Numbered from the stretch's first letter, positions 1-6,566 are shown. The stretch: DNA of 13,769 bases from Actinomycetes bacterium (GCA_023426375.1 JAFAAV010000021.1:1-13769), one strand, 5' to 3'. Numbers and translations are program-made. Notes: a model not told the origin generated them from the letters alone.

Positions 1-348
1 GAGATTCGCGTCACGCTCGACAGCGGCACCGAGCTGACCTGGACGTGGCTGGCGCGCGGGGAATCCGCAGCTAGGAACGAGCGTCTGGAGTCCTGGTTGT
101 GGTTGCAGCTGGAGGGCCAAGAAGGAACGGCGCGACATGCGGCGGCGTGCTCGGCGGAGGAACGCGACGAGGAGAGCGGGGATTTCGTGTGGGCCACCGC
201 GGACGCTGCCGGGCAGGGCCCGTACTGGTTCCTGGCGGCGGAATCTTCCGCCGTGAAATCGTTGCGACGCATGTGTGTGGCACACGGGGTTCAGAAAACT
301 GACATATCGTTCATGGGGTACTGGAAACGGGGGCGCGCCACGGAGTAA
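1..348 (+). CDS. Siderophore-interacting protein (SIP/ViuB-like flavin reductase), C-terminal part
   Basis: This is the 3' end of a gene that enters from the left; the frame is open from base 1 and stops with TAA at 346-348, giving about 115 residues. The terminal pattern, hydrophobic WFLAAESS followed by a basic helix (VKSLRRMCV) and the ending FMGYWKRGRA, is characteristic of the C-terminal NAD(P)H-binding half of siderophore-interacting proteins. These are cytoplasmic FAD/NAD(P)H ferric-siderophore reductases that release iron after import. The FAD domain lies outside the window. The short internal TTG and ATG starts in this stretch are not real starts. The gene ends 51 bases before the sensor kinase and on the same strand, so the two could be co-transcribed, but there is no direct evidence that the kinase senses iron. 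Confidence 0.8.
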   Translation, partial: EIRVTLDSGTELTWTWLARGESAARNERLESWLWLQLEGQEGTARHAAACSAEERDEESGDFVWATADAAGQGPYWFLAAESSAVKSLRRMCVAHGVQKTDISFMGYWKRGRATE

Positions 349-399
349 CCGCTGTCCGGCGGTTCGTGTTGCGCGTGGCCCTCCGCGTCGACGCATCGG

Positions 400-1866
400 A
401 TGGTGACAGTGAAGGGCCCACTCAGTAAGGACCTCTCCGCGAGGTCCGTGCGTGTCCGCATCCTGTCCACGATGCTCGCGTTCATGGCCGGTGGCCTACT
501 GATCGCCGGTTTCGTCAGCTATTACGTGCAGTTCACCGTGTTGGAGGATCGTGTCAACGCGGAACTGCTGCAAGAGGTGGACGAGTTCCAGCGGATCGCC
601 GAGCTGCGACAGTCGGACGTGGGCGAGGACGAAAGCACCGAGGACCTGATGCGCGCCGCGATTCAGAGCGCGGTGCCCGGTGAACACGAGGCGTTCCTCG
701 CGTTCCTCGACGACAAACCCCAGTTCAAACCTCAGGAACAGGCCTTCGAACTCGGTCATCCGGAAACGGTGGAGCAGATTCTCGCGGCGCACCAACCCGG
801 TCAGACGATCTTTACCGAGGTCATGGTCGACGGGGAAGCCGTCCCGGCAGCGATTGCCTCCGTGGAGTTGTACAGCGACGAGACCCCGGGCATCTTCGTG
901 GCGGCCAACAAGATCCAGAGTCAGCGCGATCAAATCTGGATCTCGGCCATGACGTACACCGTGGTCAGCCTGGCCACGCTGGTGGCCTCGGCACTGGTCG
1001 GCCTGGTCGTGACGGGCAAGCTCATGCGACCCATTGGCGATCTGCGCGACGCGACCCGCGAAATCACCATTTACGACCTGGAACGCCGCGTTCCCGACCC
1101 CGGCACCCGGGACGACGTCGCGGCACTCGCCCAGAATTTCAACCGCATGCTCGAGCGGATTCAGGAAGGCTACGCGCATCAGCGGCAGTTCATGTCCGAC
1201 GTCTCGCACGAGCTGCGCACGCCGCTGACCATTGTCCGGGGCACCCTGGAAACGACCGACCCTGAGGACCCGGAGGACGTCACCGAGGGGCACGAGATCG
1301 CCCTGGACGAGCTGGATCGCATGAACAGCCTGGTGACGGACCTCTCCACCCTGGCCAAGACCGGGCGGCCGGACTTCGTGAAGTTCAAGGACGTCAACAT
1401 GGCGGAGTTCGCACGCAACGCTTTTTCCCGCATCGAACACTTGGGCCCGCGGGAATGGTTGCTCGACTGCAGCACGGACGTGGTCGCCCAGGCTGACGAG
1501 GATCGACTCACCCAGGCCGTGGTGCAGTTGGCGGCCAATGCCGTGCGCTACAGCGAACCGGACACCAAGGTCGAGTTGAAGGTCCAGCACATGACCCTTT
1601 CCGGTCAATCCATGATCATGGTGGGTGTCCGGGACGAAGGGATCGGCATTGCCGGGGCGGATCAGGCGAGGATCTTCGAACGTTTCGCCCGCGTCTCCGA
1701 GAGCGGTGGCGAATCGGGCTCGGGGCTGGGCCTGGCGATCGTCAAGGCCATTGCCGAAGCCCACGGAGGTTCGGTGAGCCTGACCTCCCGCCCCGGGGCC
1801 GGGTCCACGTTCACCATGATTTTCCCGCAGGACCATTCCCTCGAGACCGATCCCAAGGAGCGTTGA
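400..1866 (+). CDS. Two-component sensor histidine kinase (HAMP, HisKA, HATPase_c)
   Basis: This 488-residue membrane sensor kinase should phosphorylate the regulator encoded one base downstream. A first membrane segment lies at about 20-42, then an extracytoplasmic sensor region of roughly 140 residues (about 45-180) that I do not recognise, then a second membrane segment at about 183-205. A HAMP linker follows at about 206-258, and the H-box SHELRTPLT puts the phospho-accepting histidine at 270. The N-box is AANAVRYS with Asn380, the G1 box is DEGIGI at 412-417, and the G2 box is GSGLGLAI at 440-447, so all catalytic motifs are present. No convincing Shine-Dalgarno precedes ATG 400; GTG 403 and GTG 409 are in-frame alternatives that change only the first few residues. 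The kinase-before-regulator order is less common than the reverse. The signal sensed is unknown. Confidence 0.93.
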   Translation: MVTVKGPLSKDLSARSVRVRILSTMLAFMAGGLLIAGFVSYYVQFTVLEDRVNAELLQEVDEFQRIAELRQSDVGEDESTEDLMRAAIQSAVPGEHEAFLAFLDDKPQFKPQEQAFELGHPETVEQILAAHQPGQTIFTEVMVDGEAVPAAIASVELYSDETPGIFVAANKIQSQRDQIWISAMTYTVVSLATLVASALVGLVVTGKLMRPIGDLRDATREITIYDLERRVPDPGTRDDVAALAQNFNRMLERIQEGYAHQRQFMSDVSHELRTPLTIVRGTLETTDPEDPEDVTEGHEIALDELDRMNSLVTDLSTLAKTGRPDFVKFKDVNMAEFARNAFSRIEHLGPREWLLDCSTDVVAQADEDRLTQAVVQLAANAVRYSEPDTKVELKVQHMTLSGQSMIMVGVRDEGIGIAGADQARIFERFARVSESGGESGSGLGLAIVKAIAEAHGGSVSLTSRPGAGSTFTMIFPQDHSLETDPKER

Positions 1867-1867
1867 C

Positions 1868-2563
1868 ATGCGAATTCTGATTGCCGAGGACGAACCCCGG
1901 ATCTCGCGTTTCGTGGCCCGCGGCCTCAAGGCTCACGGTTACACGCCCACGGTGGTGGAGGACGGTATTTCCGCCTTGGACTACGCCAGCAGCGGCGAGT
2001 TCGATCTGTTGGTCCTGGATGTGGGCCTTCCGCGCATGGACGGTTTCGCCGTGCTCCGTGCTCTGCGGGACATGGGCGCGGACATTCCCGTGCTGATGTG
2101 CACGGCCCGGGACTCGGTCGAGGACACGGTGCACGGGTTGGAAGGCGGGGCCGACGACTACCTGGCCAAGCCCTTCCGCTTCGAAGAATTACTGGCTCGC
2201 ATCAAACTCCGCGTCCGCGAACGTAATGGCGGCGCTACTACCCAGCCCACCCAGGAGATTCGTGAGTTCGGCGACCTCGCCTTGAACCTCCGCACCCGGG
2301 TTGCCACGGTGGGCACCGGCGCGCAGAAACGTGAGGTGGAACTGTCCAGCCGTGAGTACGCGCTGCTGTCGTTGTTCCTGGAGCACCCCAACCAGGTCCT
2401 GACGCAGGAGATCATCCTGTCGCGGGTGTGGGGGTACGACTACGACGGCGCCTCCAACGTGGTGGTGGTCTACCTGAGGTACCTTCGCAAGAAGATGGGT
2501 GCGGACCGGTTCGTGACGGTGCGCGGGGCGGGCTACAAGCTGGTGGACCCCCTCGAGTCATAG
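1868..2563 (+). CDS. OmpR/PhoB-family response regulator
   Basis: This 231-residue DNA-binding regulator is the cognate partner of the kinase, whose stop lies one base upstream. The ribosome-binding site AAGGAG (1855-1860) lies inside the kinase gene's 3' end, so translation is probably coupled. The receiver domain (about 1-118) has the acidic pocket E7/D8, phospho-acceptor Asp51 in VLDVGLPRMDG, Thr79 and Lys101 (LAKPF). The winged-helix trans_reg_C domain covers about 130-228, with LSSREYALL, the recognition-helix region VVVVYLRYLRKKMG and the terminal hairpin VRGAGYKL. Members of this family bind head-to-tail direct repeats with about 11-base spacing. Such repeats occur 36 bases downstream of this stop, in front of the next gene, and again before the NTPase operon, so both are candidate targets (inference). 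Confidence 0.95.
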   Translation: MRILIAEDEPRISRFVARGLKAHGYTPTVVEDGISALDYASSGEFDLLVLDVGLPRMDGFAVLRALRDMGADIPVLMCTARDSVEDTVHGLEGGADDYLAKPFRFEELLARIKLRVRERNGGATTQPTQEIREFGDLALNLRTRVATVGTGAQKREVELSSREYALLSLFLEHPNQVLTQEIILSRVWGYDYDGASNVVVVYLRYLRKKMGADRFVTVRGAGYKLVDPLES

Positions 2564-2598
2564 GAATTAGTGCCCCAATGCACTGATTATGAGAGTTT

Positions 2599-2631
2599 CC
2601 TCATATCCGGTTCACGGTGGTTTCATCGACT
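2599..2631 (+). promoter_or_regulatory. Three 11-base-spaced TCA direct repeats, candidate response-regulator site (site A)
   Basis: TCA cores lie at 2601-2603, 2612-2614 and 2623-2625, exactly 11 bases apart, within the units CCTCATA, GTTCACG and TTTCATC. This matches the geometry of PhoB/PhoP/OmpR-class sites; GTTCAC is also close to the actinobacterial PHO-box unit. The array ends 17 bases before the ATG of the small exported protein. If it covers the -35 region, the -10 would fall near 2637-2642 and the mRNA would be nearly leaderless, consistent with the weak ribosome-binding site. Binding by the adjacent regulator is inferred. Confidence 0.55.
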
Positions 2632-2648
2632 CGCATCAGACTTGAAGC

Positions 2649-3149
2649 ATGAAAACGCTTCGGAACGCGGTAATCCTGACGGCACTCGGGGCCACGGCCA
2701 CCGCCATCGTCATCATGCCCATGGACTCCAACGAAGCCACACCCGTTCCCGGAGTTGTGGTCACCCCGCAGTCCGAGCCCAGCGCTTCGTCGACCGAACG
2801 CGCGAGCAAGAGCCCCGCGCCGTCCGCCTCACCCTCCGACACGGCCACACCGGGCCGTTCCGACAAGGCCGATGAGCCCGCCGAGGACAAGTCACGGGAT
2901 GGCAACGACGACGCTCCGGCGCCCGAGCGCGCCGAGCCCGCCCAGGCACCTGCTCCCGCTCCCGTACCTGCGGCCCCGGTACCGGCCGAACGGCCCGCTG
3001 CTCCCGCACCGCCGCCGGTCCCCGTAGCCCCGGCTCCCGCACCGGTACCGCAGGCACCCGTGTCCGTTCCCCAGGCACCCGCTCTGAGCAGTGTGTGTGA
3101 ATGGGATGACAACGAATGGGAATGCGACGACGACGGGGACGACGACTGA
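2649..3149 (+). CDS. Small exported or membrane-anchored Pro/Ala/Ser-rich protein with acidic two-cysteine tail
   Basis: I do not recognise this 166-residue protein. Residues 1-5 are basic (MKTLR), followed by a hydrophobic segment at about 7-23 that can act as a signal peptide or membrane anchor. Residues 30-90 are rich in Ser, Thr, Pro, Asp and Glu and look disordered. Residues 90-147 are a Pro/Ala/Val-rich repeat of PAPAPVP type that could span the cell wall. The tail has Cys150 and Cys159 framing an acidic, tryptophan-containing stretch and ends in DDDGDDD, which suggests a disulfide or a cation-binding site outside the cell. The gene directly follows the two-component genes, with a regulator-type repeat array in its leader, and ends at a strong hairpin, so it is probably a dedicated output or accessory sensor of that system (inference). 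The Shine-Dalgarno is weak. Longer overlapping frames here result from the G+C bias. Confidence 0.75.
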   Translation: MKTLRNAVILTALGATATAIVIMPMDSNEATPVPGVVVTPQSEPSASSTERASKSPAPSASPSDTATPGRSDKADEPAEDKSRDGNDDAPAPERAEPAQAPAPAPVPAAPVPAERPAAPAPPPVPVAPAPAPVPQAPVSVPQAPALSSVCEWDDNEWECDDDGDDD

Positions 3150-3162
3150 CCCGGTCAACGTG

Positions 3163-3192
3163 ATCCGGCCGACCCAAAGGGGTCGGCCGGAT
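3163..3192 (+). terminator. Intrinsic terminator hairpin after the small exported protein gene
   Basis: ATCCGGCCGACCC (3163-3175) pairs perfectly with GGGTCGGCCGGAT (3180-3192), a 13-bp G+C-rich stem with loop AAAG. A T-rich tail, TTGTT, follows on the + strand. It sits between two convergent genes, so it may also stop transcripts arriving from the minus strand, although there is no T-run on that side. Confidence 0.85.
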
Positions 3193-3228
3193 TGTTGTCG
3201 GGGTCAATGTATGGGGGGCTTGGCAGTG

Positions 3229-4926
3229 TCAGGACGCGGTGGCCGCCAGTCCCACCGTGTACTGTCTGGCGTTCAACTGTTGAGCGAACCAGTCCGAACT
3301 CGTGAACAGGACCACGCCGGGGTAGCCCTCGATGATCTGCTTCAGGCGGTCAACGCCCTGAGAGTCCAGGTGCCCGTCCACGTCCTGCACCAGTAGCAGC
3401 GGAGGGGTTCCGTAGATGGCCCGGGCCAGAGCAAGTTTGTGGCGGTCCACCGTGTTCAAGGGAGAACCGCCCTGCCTGAGAGTGGTTCGTGGGCCTCGTT
3501 CGTAGACAGTGAGGTCCAAGCCCACCGTGGTGAGAACTCGTTCGTCATCACGTCCTTCCAGATCCGGCCGACGATAGCGCAGTGCTCGGTCCAGTCGGCC
3601 GCGTTCGAAGACCATGCCGGAGAACGCCCAACCGATCAATTGACGTAGCTCTCGCGGCGGGGCAGCCGAGGCATGGACACCATCGATCCAGACCGAGTCC
3701 CACGGTTCATGACTTTCCGGGTGACCGTCGCGTGGCGATTCGATGCGCATGAGCCTCCGGGCAAAAAGCCCAAGGTCACCCGGGCGTTCGGCCACGAGTC
3801 GAATGCGATCTCCGGGACCGGCAAGGAGCGTACCTTCTCGGTCGGTCAATCCCGGGAGCCGGACGAGCACGGTACCGGGGCGGGCGGCGGCGTCGGGCAC
3901 GGGGACCGAGGCGAGACCGTCGCGAGTGGAGGCGACCGCGCGACGTCGTGCCTGGGCCGCACCCAGACCCGGACCGAGCACGTCCCGTGCCGCCATGAAG
4001 GTCTGGCGGTATTCCACGATCCGACCCAGATCCAGGATGGGGGTCGTGGCGATGCCCACCACGGCCATGGCAGCCACGGTGAGCACCGCGGGTGCTTGCA
4101 CCGCGATCCCCGCCGCAGCGACCAACAGGGTGGCGAGAAGGGAAGCGACCATACCCGCGGCTCGAAGCGAGCCGACGGTCCGTGAACGGTACACAGCCTG
4201 GGCCACGAGCGCTTCAGATTGCCTGTCGATACGTCTCAGTTCTCGTTGCGTGCCACCGGCCGAGACGATGGTGTCGGCGGCAGTGACGGTCTCCGCAATG
4301 CGGGACGCGAGCTTACCCCGTCTCCGCCTCAGCTCGCGTGTCCGGGACAGCACCACGCGTGCCCACACAGCGAGCGCCACGCACAGGATCACCACGGGAG
4401 CCAGCAGGGCCACTGCGAACCACGGTTCCAGCAGTGCCAGTACCACGGCCGCCCCGAGGATCAGCGGGATTCCCACGAGCGCCGGTGCGAGCCCCTGACT
4501 GACCCAGTTGCGCACCGAGGAGAGGTCGTTGGTCGTCCGGGCCACGGTGATGCCCAGAGGGGTGCGTTCCCCGGGAGTGAGAGCGGATTCGAGGAGCTCC
4601 AACCGGATGGTGTGGACGTAGTCCTGACCGAGCCGTTCGGCCGTGACACGTTCGTGTACCTTGAGTCCGCCCAACAGCAGAGCCGAGAACACCAGCACCC
4701 CGAGAGCCACTCCGAGTTCAACGGAGATCCCCGGAGCGGCATTCATGCGGACCAAGGCCCAAGCGCTGATTCCTGCCACCATGGCCTGGCCCAGCCCCAG
4801 GGCCACGAGGAGGCAGAGCCAGCGGCGTCGTCGACCTGTGAAGAGCGGCGGTAACGTGCCGGGGCTGTCTGGCTGTTCCTCGTCCTCTGTATCGATGACC
4901 GCAGTGGGGGGTGTTTCAGATGCCAC
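3229..4926 (-). CDS. ABC-exporter-like membrane protein with degenerate (pseudo-ATPase) nucleotide-binding domain
   Basis: Numbering is from the GTG at 4926, giving 565 residues; GTG 4989 would add 21 residues deep inside the upstream gene. The layout is that of a half-size ABC exporter: about six membrane segments (roughly 36-60, 69-89, 146-167, 168-190, 257-276, 278-298), then an ABC domain at about 355-565. The domain is traceable but its motifs are lost. The Walker A position reads VAERPGDLGLF without Gly-Lys-Ser. The LSGGQ position reads LNTVD, just before a retained KLALARAIYG. Walker B ends LLLVQDVDGHLD with no catalytic Glu, and the switch histidine is replaced in LFTSSD. ATP hydrolysis by this chain is therefore unlikely. 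It overlaps the NTPase gene by 11 bases, so the two are probably translationally coupled. It could be half of a heterodimer, but no partner is in the window; substrate unknown. Confidence 0.85.
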   Translation of the reverse strand: MASETPPTAVIDTEDEEQPDSPGTLPPLFTGRRRRWLCLLVALGLGQAMVAGISAWALVRMNAAPGISVELGVALGVLVFSALLLGGLKVHERVTAERLGQDYVHTIRLELLESALTPGERTPLGITVARTTNDLSSVRNWVSQGLAPALVGIPLILGAAVVLALLEPWFAVALLAPVVILCVALAVWARVVLSRTRELRRRRGKLASRIAETVTAADTIVSAGGTQRELRRIDRQSEALVAQAVYRSRTVGSLRAAGMVASLLATLLVAAAGIAVQAPAVLTVAAMAVVGIATTPILDLGRIVEYRQTFMAARDVLGPGLGAAQARRRAVASTRDGLASVPVPDAAARPGTVLVRLPGLTDREGTLLAGPGDRIRLVAERPGDLGLFARRLMRIESPRDGHPESHEPWDSVWIDGVHASAAPPRELRQLIGWAFSGMVFERGRLDRALRYRRPDLEGRDDERVLTTVGLDLTVYERGPRTTLRQGGSPLNTVDRHKLALARAIYGTPPLLLVQDVDGHLDSQGVDRLKQIIEGYPGVVLFTSSDWFAQQLNARQYTVGLAATAS

Positions 4927-6124
4927 GGACTGATCCGGAGGGATCGTCCACGGTGCCGCGCAGTACTTCCAGGGCCACCGCGGGTTCACACAATCGGTAC
5001 GTTCCGGTCACGGGGACGTCCAAGGCATCGCGGGATTCCTTGGCTGCCAGCGGTGACGCCGTGACCACGCCGGACACCAGTGAGGGCACCCGCCCCATGT
5101 CGTGGAGCAATCCCACACCTCCCACGGCCCCGAGCGAGTCTCCCGCGGCGAAGACGATGTGGTCGACCACGGATTCGAATTCTTCGCACGCGAGCAACCG
5201 AGCGGTTTCGAGTTGGAACAACCCGTCCGCGATCTCGACGAGGACCACATCCGGCTCCACACCGTCCCGGCTGGGAGTGGCCAGCTGGTCCACCACACTG
5301 AGGAAGAGCCCCTGCAAGTCTTCGTAGTTGAGCTGGAAGGTCGACGAATAGCCGAAATCGGTGAAGTCGATGACCGTGTGGGCGCCGGCGTCACTGAACA
5401 ACCGGGAGTCATTGCCCGCGCCCGTTCCGGTCGCCTTGCCCGCGGCGACCGTGAGGCCGGCCCGGGAGAGTCCTCGGGCCAGGCACGCGAGCGTGGTCGA
5501 CTTGCCGGAATTCATGGAGGTACCCAGCACAGCGATCACGGGAACACGGTGGCCGGGCCGATCACGCTTGGTGGTGATGTCCGGGTCCACCGAATACTGC
5601 GCGGCACGTTGGAGCGTTACCACTCCGTGCCGATCCTTGAGCACACCCACCGGGATGATCACGGTGGGTTTCTTCATGCGCCCGTGTTGTTCCACCACGG
5701 TGGCGGCCATGCCACCTGCGGCCGCCAAGTTGCACGGTGCCAAGTTCTCGGGAACCACGGCATGGAACTGGTCCGAGGCGTAGCGAGCGCCGTAGGCCAC
5801 CACGATGTCGTCATCGAGGAAGAGATTCTGGCGGCGGGAATGCGGGCTTTCCAAGGCCTTGTGCTGGCCGATTTCCACCACGCGCGCCAACACCACGTCG
5901 CCGGCCTGCGGGGTGTAGTCACCGTCCGTGATCAGCTCGAAGGAGTCGTGCGACAGAGACACGAACTGCTCCACGAACCGCGTGGTATATGCCCATTTCG
6001 CTCGTTCGAGTCGCTGCTTGACGGGAACGGTGGCCCTGTTGTCGATGAGGAGGTTGAAATGCTCGTTGGTCGTCGGGCGTGCGGTGTTGGCCAAGGACGA
6101 GGTATCCGGTGCGTTGAGGGACAT
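4916..6124 (-). CDS. P-loop NTPase, DUF1611/dethiobiotin-synthetase-like fold
   Basis: A 402-residue protein, probably cytoplasmic. ATG 6124 is chosen because AGGAG lies a few bases upstream; the frame stays open another 147 codons, but that extension is not protein-like and enters the ileS leader region. The C-terminal half carries an intact Walker A, GTSMNSGKST (201-210, Lys208), after a hydrophobic strand (VPVIAVL). It continues with KATGTGAGNDS, VIDFTDFGYSSTF and a VVLVEIADGL strand (293-302), the pattern of SIMIBI-class NTPases such as MobB/BioD and DUF1611 proteins. The N-terminal part (about 60-160, including GDVVLARVVEIGQHK and VVAYGARYASDQF) looks like a compact beta-rich domain. DUF1611 relatives include D-amino-acid-modifying enzymes, but I cannot assign a reaction here. 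The gene is first in an operon with the degenerate ABC protein, and a repeat array lies upstream. Confidence 0.8.
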   Translation of the reverse strand: MSLNAPDTSSLANTARPTTNEHFNLLIDNRATVPVKQRLERAKWAYTTRFVEQFVSLSHDSFELITDGDYTPQAGDVVLARVVEIGQHKALESPHSRRQNLFLDDDIVVAYGARYASDQFHAVVPENLAPCNLAAAGGMAATVVEQHGRMKKPTVIIPVGVLKDRHGVVTLQRAAQYSVDPDITTKRDRPGHRVPVIAVLGTSMNSGKSTTLACLARGLSRAGLTVAAGKATGTGAGNDSRLFSDAGAHTVIDFTDFGYSSTFQLNYEDLQGLFLSVVDQLATPSRDGVEPDVVLVEIADGLFQLETARLLACEEFESVVDHIVFAAGDSLGAVGGVGLLHDMGRVPSLVSGVVTASPLAAKESRDALDVPVTGTYRLCEPAVALEVLRGTVDDPSGSVRGI

Positions 6125-6200
6125 GACTGCTCCTGTCGCTGAGATGAGTGACGTGCGAGCCCGGGATCGGGTTTCGTGCCATGTCCCATGTAAGTGACCT

Positions 6201-6231
6201 GGTGTGAAGCACTCGTGAGAATCTGATGAAA
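6201..6231 (-). promoter_or_regulatory. Three 11-base-spaced TCA direct repeats upstream of the NTPase operon (site B)
   Basis: Read on the minus strand, the units are TTTCATC, TCTCACG and CTTCACA, with TCA cores at 6229-6227, 6218-6216 and 6207-6205, exactly 11 bases apart. TTTCATC is identical to a unit in the array before the small exported protein, and TCACG also recurs. A weak -10-like TTACAT lies at 6193-6188, 14 bases from the last core, which would give a leader of roughly 55 bases. I infer the adjacent OmpR-type regulator binds here. Confidence 0.5.
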
Positions 6232-6238
6232 GTACTCT

Positions 6239-6253
6239 TATGGCCTGGCCATA
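6239..6253. promoter_or_regulatory. 15-base palindrome in the divergent promoter region
   Basis: TATGGCC-T-GGCCATA is a perfect 7-bp inverted repeat around one base, overlapping a second small palindrome, CCATATGG (6249-6256). It lies between the NTPase-side repeat array and the ileS-side -10. The symmetry suggests an operator for a dimeric regulator, but no protein can be named. Confidence 0.3.
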
Positions 6254-6295
6254 TGGATGTCGCCAGCTGTGCACCCGGCCGTTCATTTTGAGGGT

Positions 6296-6301
6296 TAGAA
6301 T
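6296..6301 (+). promoter_or_regulatory. Candidate -10 element for the ileS T-box transcript
   Basis: TAGAAT matches the TANNNT consensus in five of six positions against TATAAT. It would start RNA near 6306-6308, directly at the 5' end of the T-box stem I. No good -35 hexamer is visible 16-18 bases upstream. Confidence 0.45.
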
Positions 6302-6304
6302 GAT

Positions 6305-6566
6305 GCGGTGCACTGTGTGCACACGGACTGTGAACCGGCCATCACCGGGGAGTCCTCGGAAGAACGGATCGGCCCCTCGGGTCGATCTCAGTAGAACCGA
6401 GCGGGCGGGCCCGTGACAGCCTACGAATGAGCGGCTCGCGGCGTCGTCGTTCCTGTCCAGGAGCGCAACGGTGCGAGTAAGCGAGGTGGTACCGCGCCAC
6501 CGGCGTACTCCGTGCGCCCGAGCGTCCTCGCATCCTGAATTTACTGACGTCTCAGGATGGAGCACC
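6305..6566 (+). ncRNA. T-box riboswitch (translational type) controlling ileS
   Basis: This leader senses uncharged tRNA-Ile. The specifier AUC (6341-6343) sits in the block ATCACCGGGGAG followed by TCCTCGGAAGAACGG, typical of short-stem-I actinobacterial ileS T-boxes. CGGT 6306-6309 can pair with ACCG 6344-6347 directly below it. A second conserved-looking block, CAGTAGAACCGAGCGGG, begins near 6390. The T-box core AGGTGGTACCGCG (6484-6496) has bulge UGGU (6487-6490), complementary to the ACCA end of tRNA-Ile. Helix A1 pairs GCGAGG (6481-6486) with CCTCGC (6526-6531), and A2 pairs GCGC (6494-6497) with GCGT (6522-6525). The alternative sequestrator pairs 6527-6538 with 6552-6562 over one bulged base (6530) and buries the AGGA/GGAG ribosome-binding region just before GTG 6567. 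The two structures share 6527-6531, so they exclude each other. There is no terminator, so control should act on translation. Confidence 0.93.

Noticed and set aside
496..1929. A 477-codon minus-strand open frame opposite the sensor kinase
   Set aside because: It lies almost entirely antisense to a kinase with all catalytic motifs intact, has a composition typical of the shadow frame of a high-G+C gene (rich in His, Gly, Arg), and matches no family I know.
2930..3080. Repetitive GCTCCCGCACC-like DNA considered as a tandem repeat or CRISPR
   Set aside because: The repetition follows from the Pro/Ala-rich coding sequence of the exported protein; there are no regular spacers or conserved repeat units. 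No CRISPR array, tRNA or rRNA gene was found in the window.
6308..6322. GTGCAC-TGT-GTGCAC inverted repeat considered as an operator
   Set aside because: It lies within or at the very start of the T-box stem I and is more simply part of that RNA structure; it could also be chance, as GTGCAC is itself palindromic.
6125..6565. In-frame extension of the minus-strand NTPase to 549 residues
   Set aside because: The extension runs antisense through the ileS T-box and contains no protein-like sequence. A good AGGAG precedes ATG 6124.
6471..6566. Upstream in-frame extension of ileS from GTG 6471
   Set aside because: These bases form the T-box core and the sequestrator. The translated residues do not resemble IleRS, and the ribosome-binding site points to GTG 6567.
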